Shown here: positions 55,211-63,145 of the stretch, one piece after another
Layout: each line of letters opens with the position of its first letter
Position numbering within the stretch: the first letter of the stretch is position 1
Assembly: GCA_021371855.1 (NCBI GenBank)
Contig: JAJFVL010000018.1
Location: 186,001-250,000, forward strand
Length of the DNA stretch: 64,000 nt
Reading direction: 5' to 3'
From: Bacteroidales bacterium
Lineage (GTDB): Bacteria > Bacteroidota > Bacteroidia > Bacteroidales > VadinHA17
The notes under the pieces: model-generated
Seen by the model: the letters and a program-made list of their open reading frames with translations, nothing else
The model's database searches: none
What the model was told of the DNA's origin: nothing
Position numbers and translations under genes: made by a program

Positions 55211-56451
55211 ATGAAAGCTATGCGAAGTACTTTTAAAATTCTTTTTTACATCAAAAAAAATGCTGTAAAAACAATGGGAAAGCTCCTATTATGGCAAGAG
55301 TAACACTAAATGGAGAAATTGCCCAATTCAGCCTTAAATGTTAAATAAACCCTCTCGAATGGGATCCGGGATATGGTAAGGCCATTGGAAAAACAGCGAC
55401 TGCACAAAAATTAAATGCTCTACTAGATAATCTTAGAGCCTCTATTATTCAACATTACAGGGAAATGTCCGACAGAGAAGCAATAGTGACTGCAGAAAAA
55501 ATAAAAAACGCTTTCTTAGGTTTGGAAACCCATAATGAAACCCTATTGGGTTTATTTAATAAGCACAATCAGGATTTGGAAGCTCAGATTGGCAAATGCA
55601 TCCGGCGGGATACTTATCAGAGATATGTGCGAACTGCGAAACTGCTTGAAGAATTTATGAAGTATAAATACAATATTTATGATATAAGCTTAAAAGAAAT
55701 AAATCACTCTTTCCTCTGCGATTTTGACATATATCTTAAAACTATCCACAGTTGCGGCCAGAATACTTCAGTTAAGTTTATGCAGCGTTTTAAGTCAATC
55801 ATTTTAATAGCAAAAAATAACGGGTGGATCCATTCTGATCCTTATTCAAATTACAAGCTCCACCTTGTAAAATCGGAAAGAGAATACCTCACTGAGAAGG
55901 AGCTTGAAAACATAATGAAAAAAAGATTTACAATTAAAAGGTTAGAACAGGTAAGGGATATGTTTATCTTTTCCTGCTTTACGGGCTTAGCATATATAGA
56001 TGTTTATAATTTGAGGAAAAACAATATCTGGAACACTTTTGATAACAGCCTTTGGATTATCGGCAAACGGGTAAAAACAAATGTAACCTATCGGGTACCA
56101 TTGCTGGACATTCCGAGATTGATTATTGAAAAGTATAGCGGGACCATACCAGAAAATCAAGTACTACCGGTAATCAGTAATCAAAAGATGAATTCATATC
56201 TGAAAGAGATTGCTGATTTATGTGGAATTGATAAAAATCTTTCATTTCATGTGGCACGCCACACTTTTGCCACAACTGTTACCTTATCAAAAGGAGTTTC
56301 AATTGAAAGTGTAAGTAAGATGCTTGGACACACAAATATAAGAACCACACAAATTTATGCCAGGATAACTGATAATAAGATCAAAAACGATATGGCTGCC
56401 CTCGCAGGTAAAATAAAAAATCTGGAAACATCATTTGCAATAAACCAATAA
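55211..56451 (+). pseudogene. IntDOT-type tyrosine integrase, inactivated by a frameshift and a stop codon
   Basis: A conjugative-transposon integrase of about 410 residues when intact. It starts MKAM-RSTFKILFYIKKNAVK (55211/55220). After AAAACAATGGG (about 55270-55277) one base is missing, which ends that frame. The correct frame resumes at MARVTLNGEIAQFSLKC (from 55291), is cut by TAA at 55342-55344, then continues INPLEWDPGYGKAIGK and runs open to 56451. The arm-binding domain is thus broken twice, while the SAM-like core-binding and catalytic domains remain open as 328 codons from ATG 55465. The catalytic part has FTGLAYIDVYNL, where the usual first arginine is absent as in IntDOT, then HVARHTFATT, MLGHTNIRTTQIYARI. 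Almost certainly inactive as an integrase. Confidence 0.88.
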
Positions 56452-56488
56452 AAGCTACCCCTCTGGAACTGCAACCTATTCAAAAAAA

Positions 56489-56681
56489 ATATACAAAATC
56501 CGTGGATGTCAAATAATGTTTGATTTTGATTCAGCTGAATTGTATGGAGTCGAAACGAAGGCCCTAAAACATTCAGTGTAACGCAACATTGAACGTTTTC
56601 CTCCGGATTTTATAATTGAACTGACAGCAGAAGAATTCTAAAACTTGAGGTACCAGGTTGGCACCTCAAGTTAGGGGTTGT
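56489..56681 (+). pseudogene. ORF6N-domain protein remnant with three in-frame stops
   Basis: A single frame reads IYKIRGCQIMFDFDSAELYG then VETKALKHSV, stop, RNIERFPPDFIIELTAEEF, stop, NLRYQVGTSS, stop. This is the N-terminal part of the ORF6N (phage/element DNA-binding) domain found on Bacteroidota mobile elements. The rest is missing. Its end overlaps the 3' end and terminator of the convergent C45 hydrolase gene. Confidence 0.82.
56644..56670 (-). terminator. Terminator of the C45 hydrolase gene
   Basis: On the minus strand CTTGAGGT-11 nt-ACCTCAAG is followed by TTTTAGAA and begins directly after the stop codon. The hairpin lies within the ORF6N remnant, so it may have been recruited from that sequence. 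Confidence 0.6.
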
Positions 56682-57723
56682 TTTTAATGATTTTTTCAAA
56701 TCTCTTATCTTCTATATATTTTGTCTGCTTAGGGTTCCCCTCTGACCTGTATACTTTACTACTCGTCAAATCAAATATTGAAGACCAGATCGTATCAAAA
56801 TTTAAGTTTTTATTATACTGACACATAAAACCATATTTCCCGCTTAAAATTTCCTTTAAAAACAGAATGTTATCTTCGACTTTTTGATTCTTCAAGGCGT
56901 TGTAAGCCGTTACATACCGTTCATAAGAAAAAAATTCTCCCCTTCCTGAAGTAGCATCATAAATGCGCATTTCCTCGCTGACAAAATGGTTTACAGTAAT
57001 AATGAATCTTTTGCCTTTAACATTTTCAGGATACCTGAGGCAAATTTTAAGAGGATGACACTCGGCAACCACCATATTTCCTCTCTTATCAGACATTAGA
57101 ATATTGCAGCTGGATGCGATAGGTAGATTTTGTATAGCCTGTAACCCTTCATTTACGTCTTTGCATTTTTCCAACAAATAACGCACGATAAACACCGAAT
57201 TAAAACCTGGTTTTATTTCTTCAAGCCGGGGCATAACAAAAGTCATTGCCACAGTCAACCCGTGATTATTTATCCCTTCTTCTCCATTTACAAAAGATGA
57301 AGTGTTTAGAAGAAATTTGTTCCCGTTTTCTGGTTGATAGCAAATACTTTTACTTCCCTTTTTCAGGAAAGGCGGTAAATCATTGTCCCTTCCATAATAA
57401 ACCTGACCATTGTGTTCAAAGCAGAATGCGGTACACCCTCTTGCTTCGATGTTGCTTTGGTCTTCAAGATTATACATGCAACAGCCCATGCACATCATCC
57501 ATGAAGTAAACATTTCATTGTCAATTCCAATAACATCAGTTATTCCTTTTATCTCCTCAGCGCCCTCCGGAAAATATGATTTCAGTAATATGCCACTTTT
57601 TTTCCCAAAGTCTGATTGAAAAGTATCAAGGTGTATTGGGAACTCAATATTGGCGCTTTTTAAAATATTGCCAAATTTTAGTCCCATGTCGTAATGCTTG
57701 CCCTTAAATCTCGGATGATACAT
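56671..57723 (-). CDS. C45-family autoproteolytic acyltransferase/hydrolase
   Basis: A 350-residue Ntn-fold protein related to acyl-CoA:6-aminopenicillanate acyltransferase (C45) and choloylglycine-type amide hydrolases. The nucleophile segment ARGCTAFCFEHNGQVYYGRD gives C97, freed by self-cleavage after G96. TSSFVNGEEGINNHGLTVAMTF and SSCNILMSDKRGNMVVAE match the family core. No signal peptide is visible. The substrate is unknown. It lies within the accessory region, 63 bases downstream of a truncated AraC/GyrI-like regulator on the same strand. It may be cargo that confers amide or lactam hydrolysis, but that is speculation. Confidence 0.78.
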   Translation of the reverse strand: MYHPRFKGKHYDMGLKFGNILKSANIEFPIHLDTFQSDFGKKSGILLKSYFPEGAEEIKGITDVIGIDNEMFTSWMMCMGCCMYNLEDQSNIEARGCTAFCFEHNGQVYYGRDNDLPPFLKKGSKSICYQPENGNKFLLNTSSFVNGEEGINNHGLTVAMTFVMPRLEEIKPGFNSVFIVRYLLEKCKDVNEGLQAIQNLPIASSCNILMSDKRGNMVVAECHPLKICLRYPENVKGKRFIITVNHFVSEEMRIYDATSGRGEFFSYERYVTAYNALKNQKVEDNILFLKEILSGKYGFMCQYNKNLNFDTIWSSIFDLTSSKVYRSEGNPKQTKYIEDKRFEKIIKNNP

Positions 57724-57766
57724 TTCCTCTTTTCTCTTTTTATATCTGTTGTGTTTTATTTTATAA

Positions 57767-57780
57767 GTTATTTAAATAAC
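57767..57780. promoter_or_regulatory. Perfect 14-bp palindrome upstream of the C45 hydrolase
   Basis: GTTATTTAAATAAC in the 63-base gap between the regulator fragment and the hydrolase gene. An operator is possible, but AT-rich palindromes occur by chance. Confidence 0.25.
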
Positions 57781-57786
57781 GTATAA

Positions 57787-58455
57787 TTATTGTATAGGCA
57801 CATAAATCTCTGTTTTCAGCTTTTCAGGTTCAGTCCGTGCCGGATCATTGCAGTACTTTTCATACACCGGGACATTACGCAATTCATATCCACCAGAAGG
57901 TAACCATTCAGAGAAAATAGTGTCGTACACCATACCTAATTTGTTGTAGGGTCCCTGATAGGAAAAAACAGCATATTTACCCCCTGGTATAACTTTTACA
58001 TCCACCTCCCCCTTAGGTTTTACAGGTTTTTGAATAATCAGGCAAACATCCGTACGTAACTTATTGCTTTCTGTTACTTTAGGGTCATCATAATATACAC
58101 AGATATTTTCAATACCTGCAGAATACAGCTTTTGCTCTTTTACAAAACTCCATAGCTTTGCATACGTTCCAGGAAAATCAAGTTCATTGTAAGCTCCTGT
58201 CAGACGGATGTAAATAGCCGTTTTATCTTTCAGATCAAGAATTTTGGGAGCTTTCAGCTTAAATTCGGGGTTTAATTCTTCTTTTTTCATAATGTATATG
58301 TTTTTGTTGGTTCGGTATTCTGTTGGAGTGATGCCATAAAACAACTTAAATGACTTTGAAAGTGAAGACGGCATTTCATAACCCACATTATATGCAACAG
58401 TTTCTATTGGTAAATCAGAGTAACGAATAAGCCGGGCCGCGGTTTCTACTCTCAT
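57787..58455 (-). pseudogene. 5'-truncated AraC-type regulator with GyrI-like effector-binding domain
   Basis: The frame gives 222 residues. The first 48 or so are the second helix-turn-helix of an AraC DNA-binding domain (RVETAARLIRYSDLPIETVA, GYEMPSSLSKSFKLFYGITP, TEYR); the rest is a GyrI-like/AraC effector-binding domain (about 66-222) ending KTEIYVPIQ. A complete regulator would have the first helix-turn-helix before this. In-frame codons upstream (GQFAIRHL) still fit the family but meet a TGA seven to eight codons later, right where a truncated DUF3945 gene begins on the other strand. DNA binding is therefore probably lost; the effector domain could still be made. Confidence 0.78.
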
Positions 58456-58458
58456 GAG

Positions 58459-59322
58459 ATGCCTGATGGCAAACTGACCTTGTCAATCCACGCTATCCGT
58501 AAAGAACCTGAAATGAACAGAGCATATTACGGAATAAGGTTCACCGATGAAGACAAAAACAACTTACTAACTACAGGAAATCTCGGACGGGTGGTTGATG
58601 CAGAGTTCAAACAAGGAGAAAAAACACCGGTATTTGTTTCCCTTGATAAACTGACAAATGAACTTGTTGCTCTCCGGACTGATAAGATACAAGTCCCGGA
58701 ACAAATTAAAAGTGTTACACTTAACGAAACGCAGAAAAAAGAGTTGTCGGAAGGCAAAGCTGTCTTTCTCGAAAATATGACTTCAAAAAATGGCAATCAA
58801 TTTTCGGCTCATGTCCAAATCAATGCAGATAGAAGAGGAATTGCATTTCATTTCGACCAGCAGGAAAAACAAAACCAACAGAACAAACAAAAACAAAGAC
58901 AATTGCAAAACAGAGAAGTCCGCATTCCTAAGTCATTACTCGGAGTTGGATTATCAGATAAACAGCAAAATAAATTACAGGAAAGTCAAACTGTTTATGT
59001 AACCGGGATGAAAGACGAAAAAGGAAAGGAATTCAATGCATATGTAAAAGTAAACAATGAAAAAGCCAAATTGGACTTCTTCAAATGGAATCCGGATAAA
59101 TCGAAAGCCAAAGAAGTTGTTCCTGACAATGCTAGCAAAACGCAGGTTGCCGTTAACTCAGAAGGCAAAACTAATGAAGCTACAAAGAAGGTGGATGAAC
59201 CACTCAAAAAAGGACAAACACAGCCCACAGAAAAACAGTCGGAAAAACAAGAAAAGAAAGAAGTGAAGAAAAACAAACAGGAATCCGATAAACATAGAAA
59301 ATTCAAAGGAGTAAAAATATAA
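58459..59322 (+). pseudogene. DUF3945-type conjugative-element protein, 5'-truncated
   Basis: A 287-residue frame opening with PDGKLTLSIHAIRKEPEMNR and FTDEDKNNLLTTGNLGRVVD, which I recognise as the repeated DUF3945 module of proteins carried by CTnDOT-like conjugative elements. A second module is at about 155-210 (RIPKSLLGVGLSDKQQNKL, QTVYVTGMKDEKGKEFNAYV). The last 70 residues are Lys/Glu/Gln-rich and disordered. Family proteins normally carry several hundred residues before this point. The break abuts the broken AraC-type gene on the other strand, marking a recombination junction. Confidence 0.72.
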
Positions 59323-59363
59323 CACCCTCCAGGAAAAGTAGATGAAATTTACCTTCGAAATCT

Positions 59364-59442
59364 AGACCAGAGGACAGCTTCTTTTGAAAAATAAGGAGAA
59401 ATATACCGTCTGGATTTCTCCTTTATACTGGCCCTCTGGTCT
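59364..59442. other. Two nested 10-bp inverted repeats (long hairpin)
   Basis: Outer arms AGACCAGAGG (59364-59373) and CCTCTGGTCT (59433-59442) enclose inner arms AAGGAGAAAT (59393-59402) and ATTTCTCCTT (59414-59423), all perfect. It lies 41 bases after the DUF3945 fragment in a non-coding stretch. It could be a terminator-like structure or a leftover transfer/recombination site of the element. Confidence 0.6.
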
Positions 59443-59509
59443 CCAAAATTTGCATTCAAATTTCAGAGACATTACACTTACCTGCGATAAATTTAATAAG
59501 TGTTGTTAT

Positions 59510-60424
59510 CTATGGTAGAGATAAAATCTTCCTGAGAATTTCTGTTTGCTCAGTATATTTCTGTTGATTATTATTCTTCAACTTATTAATATTCAAATGT
59601 TTCCATTGTACTGCCGGGAATCTACTATAGTCAACTTTCGTCCAATCGGGTTTACCCTTTGAGAACTCAAATAAGAATTCTTTATCTTCTGCAGTCAATG
59701 AATCATTAACTATTTTGATAAGATGGCCTCTCGTTTTCTCGAATTCATCATATCCAAAAGAATTATCTGTCAATCCGTTAAATTGACTTTCAAAAACAGC
59801 AGACTGATCAAGAAGACGAGGCCTTAATAATTCGAACATGGGGCGTTTACTGCATAGAAGGAAAAAGAGGAAACCCTCTTTTATTTCATTTGAGTAGCCT
59901 ATCTCATTTATAAGATTTCTTATATCAAAAAGGTCTCGGGGATGCTGTCTATCTAATGCTGCAATAATTTTTCCACCCCACAGTTGCTTCTTAGAAACTG
60001 TTCTGACTTCACAAAACTTATTAAAGGACTGCTGGGCTTTATCGCATAATACGACTAAATCAGTTGCAGCAATTACCCCACGATTGATTTGATTTACCTC
60101 TATTTTGACTATTGCATCCGAAGTCGCACAAATTAACTTCAATTCTTCTTCGTTTCTGACCGAATCTGAAAATCGGATAGAAGGTATCCATTTGTATAAT
60201 CGTTCTTTTATTCTTTCGAGTGCAGAGCGTATATTATGCAAATCCACATCCCTTTTCTGACTAACTGGAATATAGGTAAGGTCAATATCAACTGACAAGC
60301 GAGGCATATTAAGACAAAACAGATTTATCGCTGTTCCGCCGTGAAGAGCAAATACATCTTCTTTTGCCACTCCCGACAATATATCTAATAGAAGTGAAAA
60401 CTGTTTCTTATATATATCTTTCAC
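59510..60424 (-). CDS. AbiEii-type nucleotidyltransferase toxin of a type IV toxin-antitoxin system
   Basis: A 304-residue protein with the DNA polymerase beta-like nucleotidyltransferase signature LHGGTAINLF followed by MPRLSVDIDLTYI (GGTA at 29-32, metal-binding D46 and D48), and the later SKKQLWGGKIIAAL and HPRDLFDIRNL motifs of AbiEii/DUF1814. AbiE systems block phage growth by abortive infection; the toxin modifies tRNA or nucleotides and is restrained by AbiEi. It starts with GTG overlapping the antitoxin stop (GTGA), the expected antitoxin-first arrangement. No lesion is visible, unlike its island neighbours. Confidence 0.9.
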   Translation of the reverse strand: MKDIYKKQFSLLLDILSGVAKEDVFALHGGTAINLFCLNMPRLSVDIDLTYIPVSQKRDVDLHNIRSALERIKERLYKWIPSIRFSDSVRNEEELKLICATSDAIVKIEVNQINRGVIAATDLVVLCDKAQQSFNKFCEVRTVSKKQLWGGKIIAALDRQHPRDLFDIRNLINEIGYSNEIKEGFLFFLLCSKRPMFELLRPRLLDQSAVFESQFNGLTDNSFGYDEFEKTRGHLIKIVNDSLTAEDKEFLFEFSKGKPDWTKVDYSRFPAVQWKHLNINKLKNNNQQKYTEQTEILRKILSLP

Positions 60425-61197
60425 TCTGCTAATTCTTTGGGTAATACTAATTTGTATTTCGGTATCAGCACGCCGTTGTTAACAAGACTCCGATTGCCGG
60501 AACCAAGATCTATTGCTGCTATGTCAATATATTTAAACCAACTATGTCCTGCACGTTCTGCAAAATAAAGAAAGAGCCTTTTTGTTTTGACAGACTTACA
60601 TTCTTTCAATAACTCCTGTACGTGATTAGGACGTAACGTCGAAAGCCCCTCCATTAATTCATATGCTTCTTTCAGAGAAAATTCATTGGGGCATAACGAT
60701 AAACACTCCATAATTGCTCGACATGAATTTGATATATTCATTTCTATTCCGGCATCCAGATACTTAACTAAACCAACAGTGTCATCTCTAAAAAGGGATT
60801 CCTTGAAAATTACATAATTAATATCCCATTTGTTGTTCATAAACCATGACGGTAGCTTTGTTTTGCCCGGAGCAAACAAAGTTGCTTCTGGCTGAGAAAT
60901 TTGAAGATAATGAGCAGCGCCATTCAAGTCTAACGCAGAACGGCCTCCAAAATGAATGTTTATATTTGCCTGCAATTGTAACGCAGCGATAGCACCAGAT
61001 AGTAAAAGTCGATCTCCCGATTTTAGCATCGCACCTTTACCGATAGATCGTAACCATCCACTTTTTCTGTATTGTTGTTGGAGCTCATATTGATATCCCT
61101 TCGAAACAAGCCAGGAAGATAGCAATACAAGCCCTTTAGGATATTCTTGTATTAATTTGCTGATTTTCGACTTGTTTATATTTACCTCATTATTCAT
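60421..61197 (-). CDS. AbiEi-type antitoxin
   Basis: A 258-residue partner of the nucleotidyltransferase. The N-terminal 95 residues form a winged-helix domain (LVLLSSWLVSKGYQYELQQQ, SGWLRSIGKGAM), and the rest is the AbiEi antitoxin domain with NINIHFGGRSALDLNGAAHY and ISNSCRAIMECLSLCP. AbiEi proteins neutralise the toxin and repress their own operon through the winged helix. It is first in the operon, with a good promoter just upstream, and intact. Confidence 0.87.
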   Translation of the reverse strand: MNNEVNINKSKISKLIQEYPKGLVLLSSWLVSKGYQYELQQQYRKSGWLRSIGKGAMLKSGDRLLLSGAIAALQLQANINIHFGGRSALDLNGAAHYLQISQPEATLFAPGKTKLPSWFMNNKWDINYVIFKESLFRDDTVGLVKYLDAGIEMNISNSCRAIMECLSLCPNEFSLKEAYELMEGLSTLRPNHVQELLKECKSVKTKRLFLYFAERAGHSWFKYIDIAAIDLGSGNRSLVNNGVLIPKYKLVLPKELAE

Positions 61198-61219
61198 ATT
61201 ATAAATATAGTTGCAAGAA

Positions 61220-61251
61220 CAAATATAAACAACTTTATTCTATTAGTCAAT
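61220..61251 (-). promoter_or_regulatory. Promoter of the abiE operon
   Basis: On the minus strand ATTG (61248-61251), a 20-base spacer and TATATTTG (61220-61227, perfect -7) precede the antitoxin ATG by 22 bases. Confidence 0.5.
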
Positions 61252-61689
61252 GTTTTTAATTTACAATTGTTCTCATATCTATATTAATAATATAAATACT
61301 AGGATTCTTATAAACGACTTAGCAATTTTTATTGGAGTTACGAAATATTCAGATTTCAAGGGCATACAACATGATATAGTATCTACTTAAAGTGCCCAGT
61401 ACTTTCTCCGTAGATTATTAATCCCTTATCATTCCGGACAATTGCCCCCTGCCAAAGACATTACCCATTGAGGTTAAGAGATGGCATAGAAGACATTAAA
61501 TAATTTGCAAAAAATTTTTAATGTGAAAATTTTGCATATAATCATTATTATTGCTCATAATCATTGATGTTTGATTTTGTGCATGTTTAGTGACTATTTC
61601 TTAATAAACTATTAAGCATTTTGTATAAATTGTCTGCACATTCTACTTTTTGTAATAAATGATTTAAATAGTTATAATAGAATATCACT
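61252..61689. other. AT-rich gap with candidate distal attachment site
   Basis: No gene is visible in this 440-base stretch. At 61402-61410 it repeats CTTTCTCCG, exactly the last nine bases of tRNA-Ser(UGA) (54949-54957), in the same orientation. If real, this is the distal attachment site and the element spanned about 6.45 kb in its present, shrunken form. Further right, ATAATCATT is repeated around 61537-61563 without known meaning. Confidence 0.35.
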
Positions 61690-62382
61690 AGTGTCCACTT
61701 AATTTTTTAATCAACTTCTGTAATAACTTGAATTTATGCAATATATATTAATAAAGCATGTCCACGATTTGAATTCATACTTTTAAAGACAAAGGTGAAT
61801 GAAGGACTATGCTTACTGGGAAATATGTATTTGCACAACTTATCGTATTTCTTCCGCAAAAGACATTTCAACGAATTGTAATGAAATATAAGGGAGATAA
61901 ATATATTAAGTCGTTCAGTTGCTGGAATCAACTTCTGATTATGATGTATGGACAGCTGTCTGGCTGTGAAAGCCTTAGAGAACTTGTCTGTATAACGACA
62001 GCTCATTCCCAAAAGTCTTACCATTTGGGTTTTGGTAAATCTTTGATAACACGCAGCAATCTTGCCAAAGCAAACGCTAACAACAGAGACTGCAATATCT
62101 TTGAGGAATTTGCCTATAAAATGATATCGATTGCCCAGAGAAAACGAATCACAAGAGAATTTGAGATTTGTGGGAGGTTTTATGCTTTTGATTCTACTAC
62201 TATTGACCTGTGCCTGAACCTTTTTTGGTGGGCAGGTTTTCGTAAGACCAAAGGAGGAATCAAGGATTGTTAGTACTTTAAAGATACTAAACAATGATTT
62301 GATTTGCTAATCTTATTTCATTTATTTATCTGATATTCAGTATTTTATCTAACTTTTTATCAACAGAAGTTAGTGAAAGACT
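61690..62382 (+). mobile_element. Remnant of an IS4-type insertion sequence
   Basis: This covers the transposase fragment and possible element ends. The left end AGTGTCCACTTAA (61690) and the right end (AGTCTTTCACTAA on the opposite strand, ending 62382) are loosely similar as inverted ends, and AACTTCTGT occurs inside both. If these are the ends, most of the transposase gene has been deleted internally. No target-site duplication is evident, so the borders are tentative. Confidence 0.4.
61809..62273 (+). pseudogene. IS4-family transposase, N-terminal fragment
   Basis: A 154-residue frame: MLTGKYVFAQLIVFLPQKTF, then the DUF4372-type start (SCWNQLLIMMYGQLSGCESL, HLGFGKSLITRSNLAKAN) and the first catalytic strand YAFDSTTIDLCLNLFWWAGF, which holds the first Asp of the DDE triad. 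After KGGIK the family sequence stops and the frame closes with DC. A complete protein has about 380-400 residues, so the second Asp and the Glu are missing and the enzyme is dead. Confidence 0.88.
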
Positions 62383-62471
62383 GTTCCACCAAAATTGACG
62401 AAGAACCCCCATAATTGGCTTAATTAGGTGTTACTATTTTATATATTCGTGTTACTCATGTGACAAAAAAA

Positions 62472-62873
62472 TTATTCTACACGACTCATAACAAGTTTAC
62501 CATGAATAATGCCTTTAATCCCGATAAGCTTATCTGATAATTCTGTCAGCCTGTTTGCTTTACCTTTTACAGCAACAATCTCAAGACAGTTGTCATGGCT
62601 CAAATGAAAATGTTGAGAAGAGAGAATTACATCAAAGTAATCATGCTGAATATCATTAGATTTTGTGGTAATATCTCCCTTATGATGATCATAAAGCATC
62701 ACTATAGCTCCGGCGACTATATTATTACAAAGCCATTTTTTCTCAACCAGATTTTTTTCAATCAAATGCCTGATGGCTTGAGAGCGATTGGGCAAGTGAT
62801 TCTCAATAACAAAATTATCAAGAGCTTGAAGAACTACTTCATCCAAACTGGCTCCAAAACGGACTAATGTCAT
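62472..62873 (-). CDS. nikR: Nickel-responsive regulator NikR
   Basis: A 133-residue ribbon-helix-helix repressor. The N-terminal RHH reads LVRFGASLDEVVLQALDNFV and NRSQAIRHLI; the C-terminal ACT-like domain carries the high-affinity nickel site H77, H88, H90 and C96 (QHDYFDVILSSQHFHLSHDNC), one residue shifted from E. coli H76, H87, H89 and C95. It should repress nickel uptake genes when nickel is plentiful. No nickel transporter or nickel enzyme lies next to it, although lar genes for a nickel cofactor are at the other end of the window. It stands alone beside the IS remnant. Confidence 0.92.
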   Translation of the reverse strand: MTLVRFGASLDEVVLQALDNFVIENHLPNRSQAIRHLIEKNLVEKKWLCNNIVAGAIVMLYDHHKGDITTKSNDIQHDYFDVILSSQHFHLSHDNCLEIVAVKGKANRLTELSDKLIGIKGIIHGKLVMSRVE

Positions 62874-63145
62874 AATGTTGCTATAATAATAGGTTTAAGA
62901 AAATAAATATTTTAATTTATCGAAATTCCCAATTAAGGTTTACAAATGAAAATATCAGATATTAACTATTTGCAAATTTAATTTTTTTTGACATTAATCC
63001 TTTCAGTATTTATTAATATACTCTGATTTTTTGTGCTAATTATCTCTTGTTTAGTAATATTCTGGTTATTAATAGATCATTTTAAAATCTTATTCAAGCT
63101 CATCTAATATATTTATGATATGATGAAAATGTTACTAATATAGTT

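Noticed and set aside
59393..59423. Hairpin resembling the tRNA-Ser acceptor ends (GGAGAAAT ... ATTTCTCC) as a second attachment site
   Set aside because: Matches are eight bases or fewer, the D-, anticodon- and T-arms are absent, and the sequence is fully explained as one of two nested inverted repeats.
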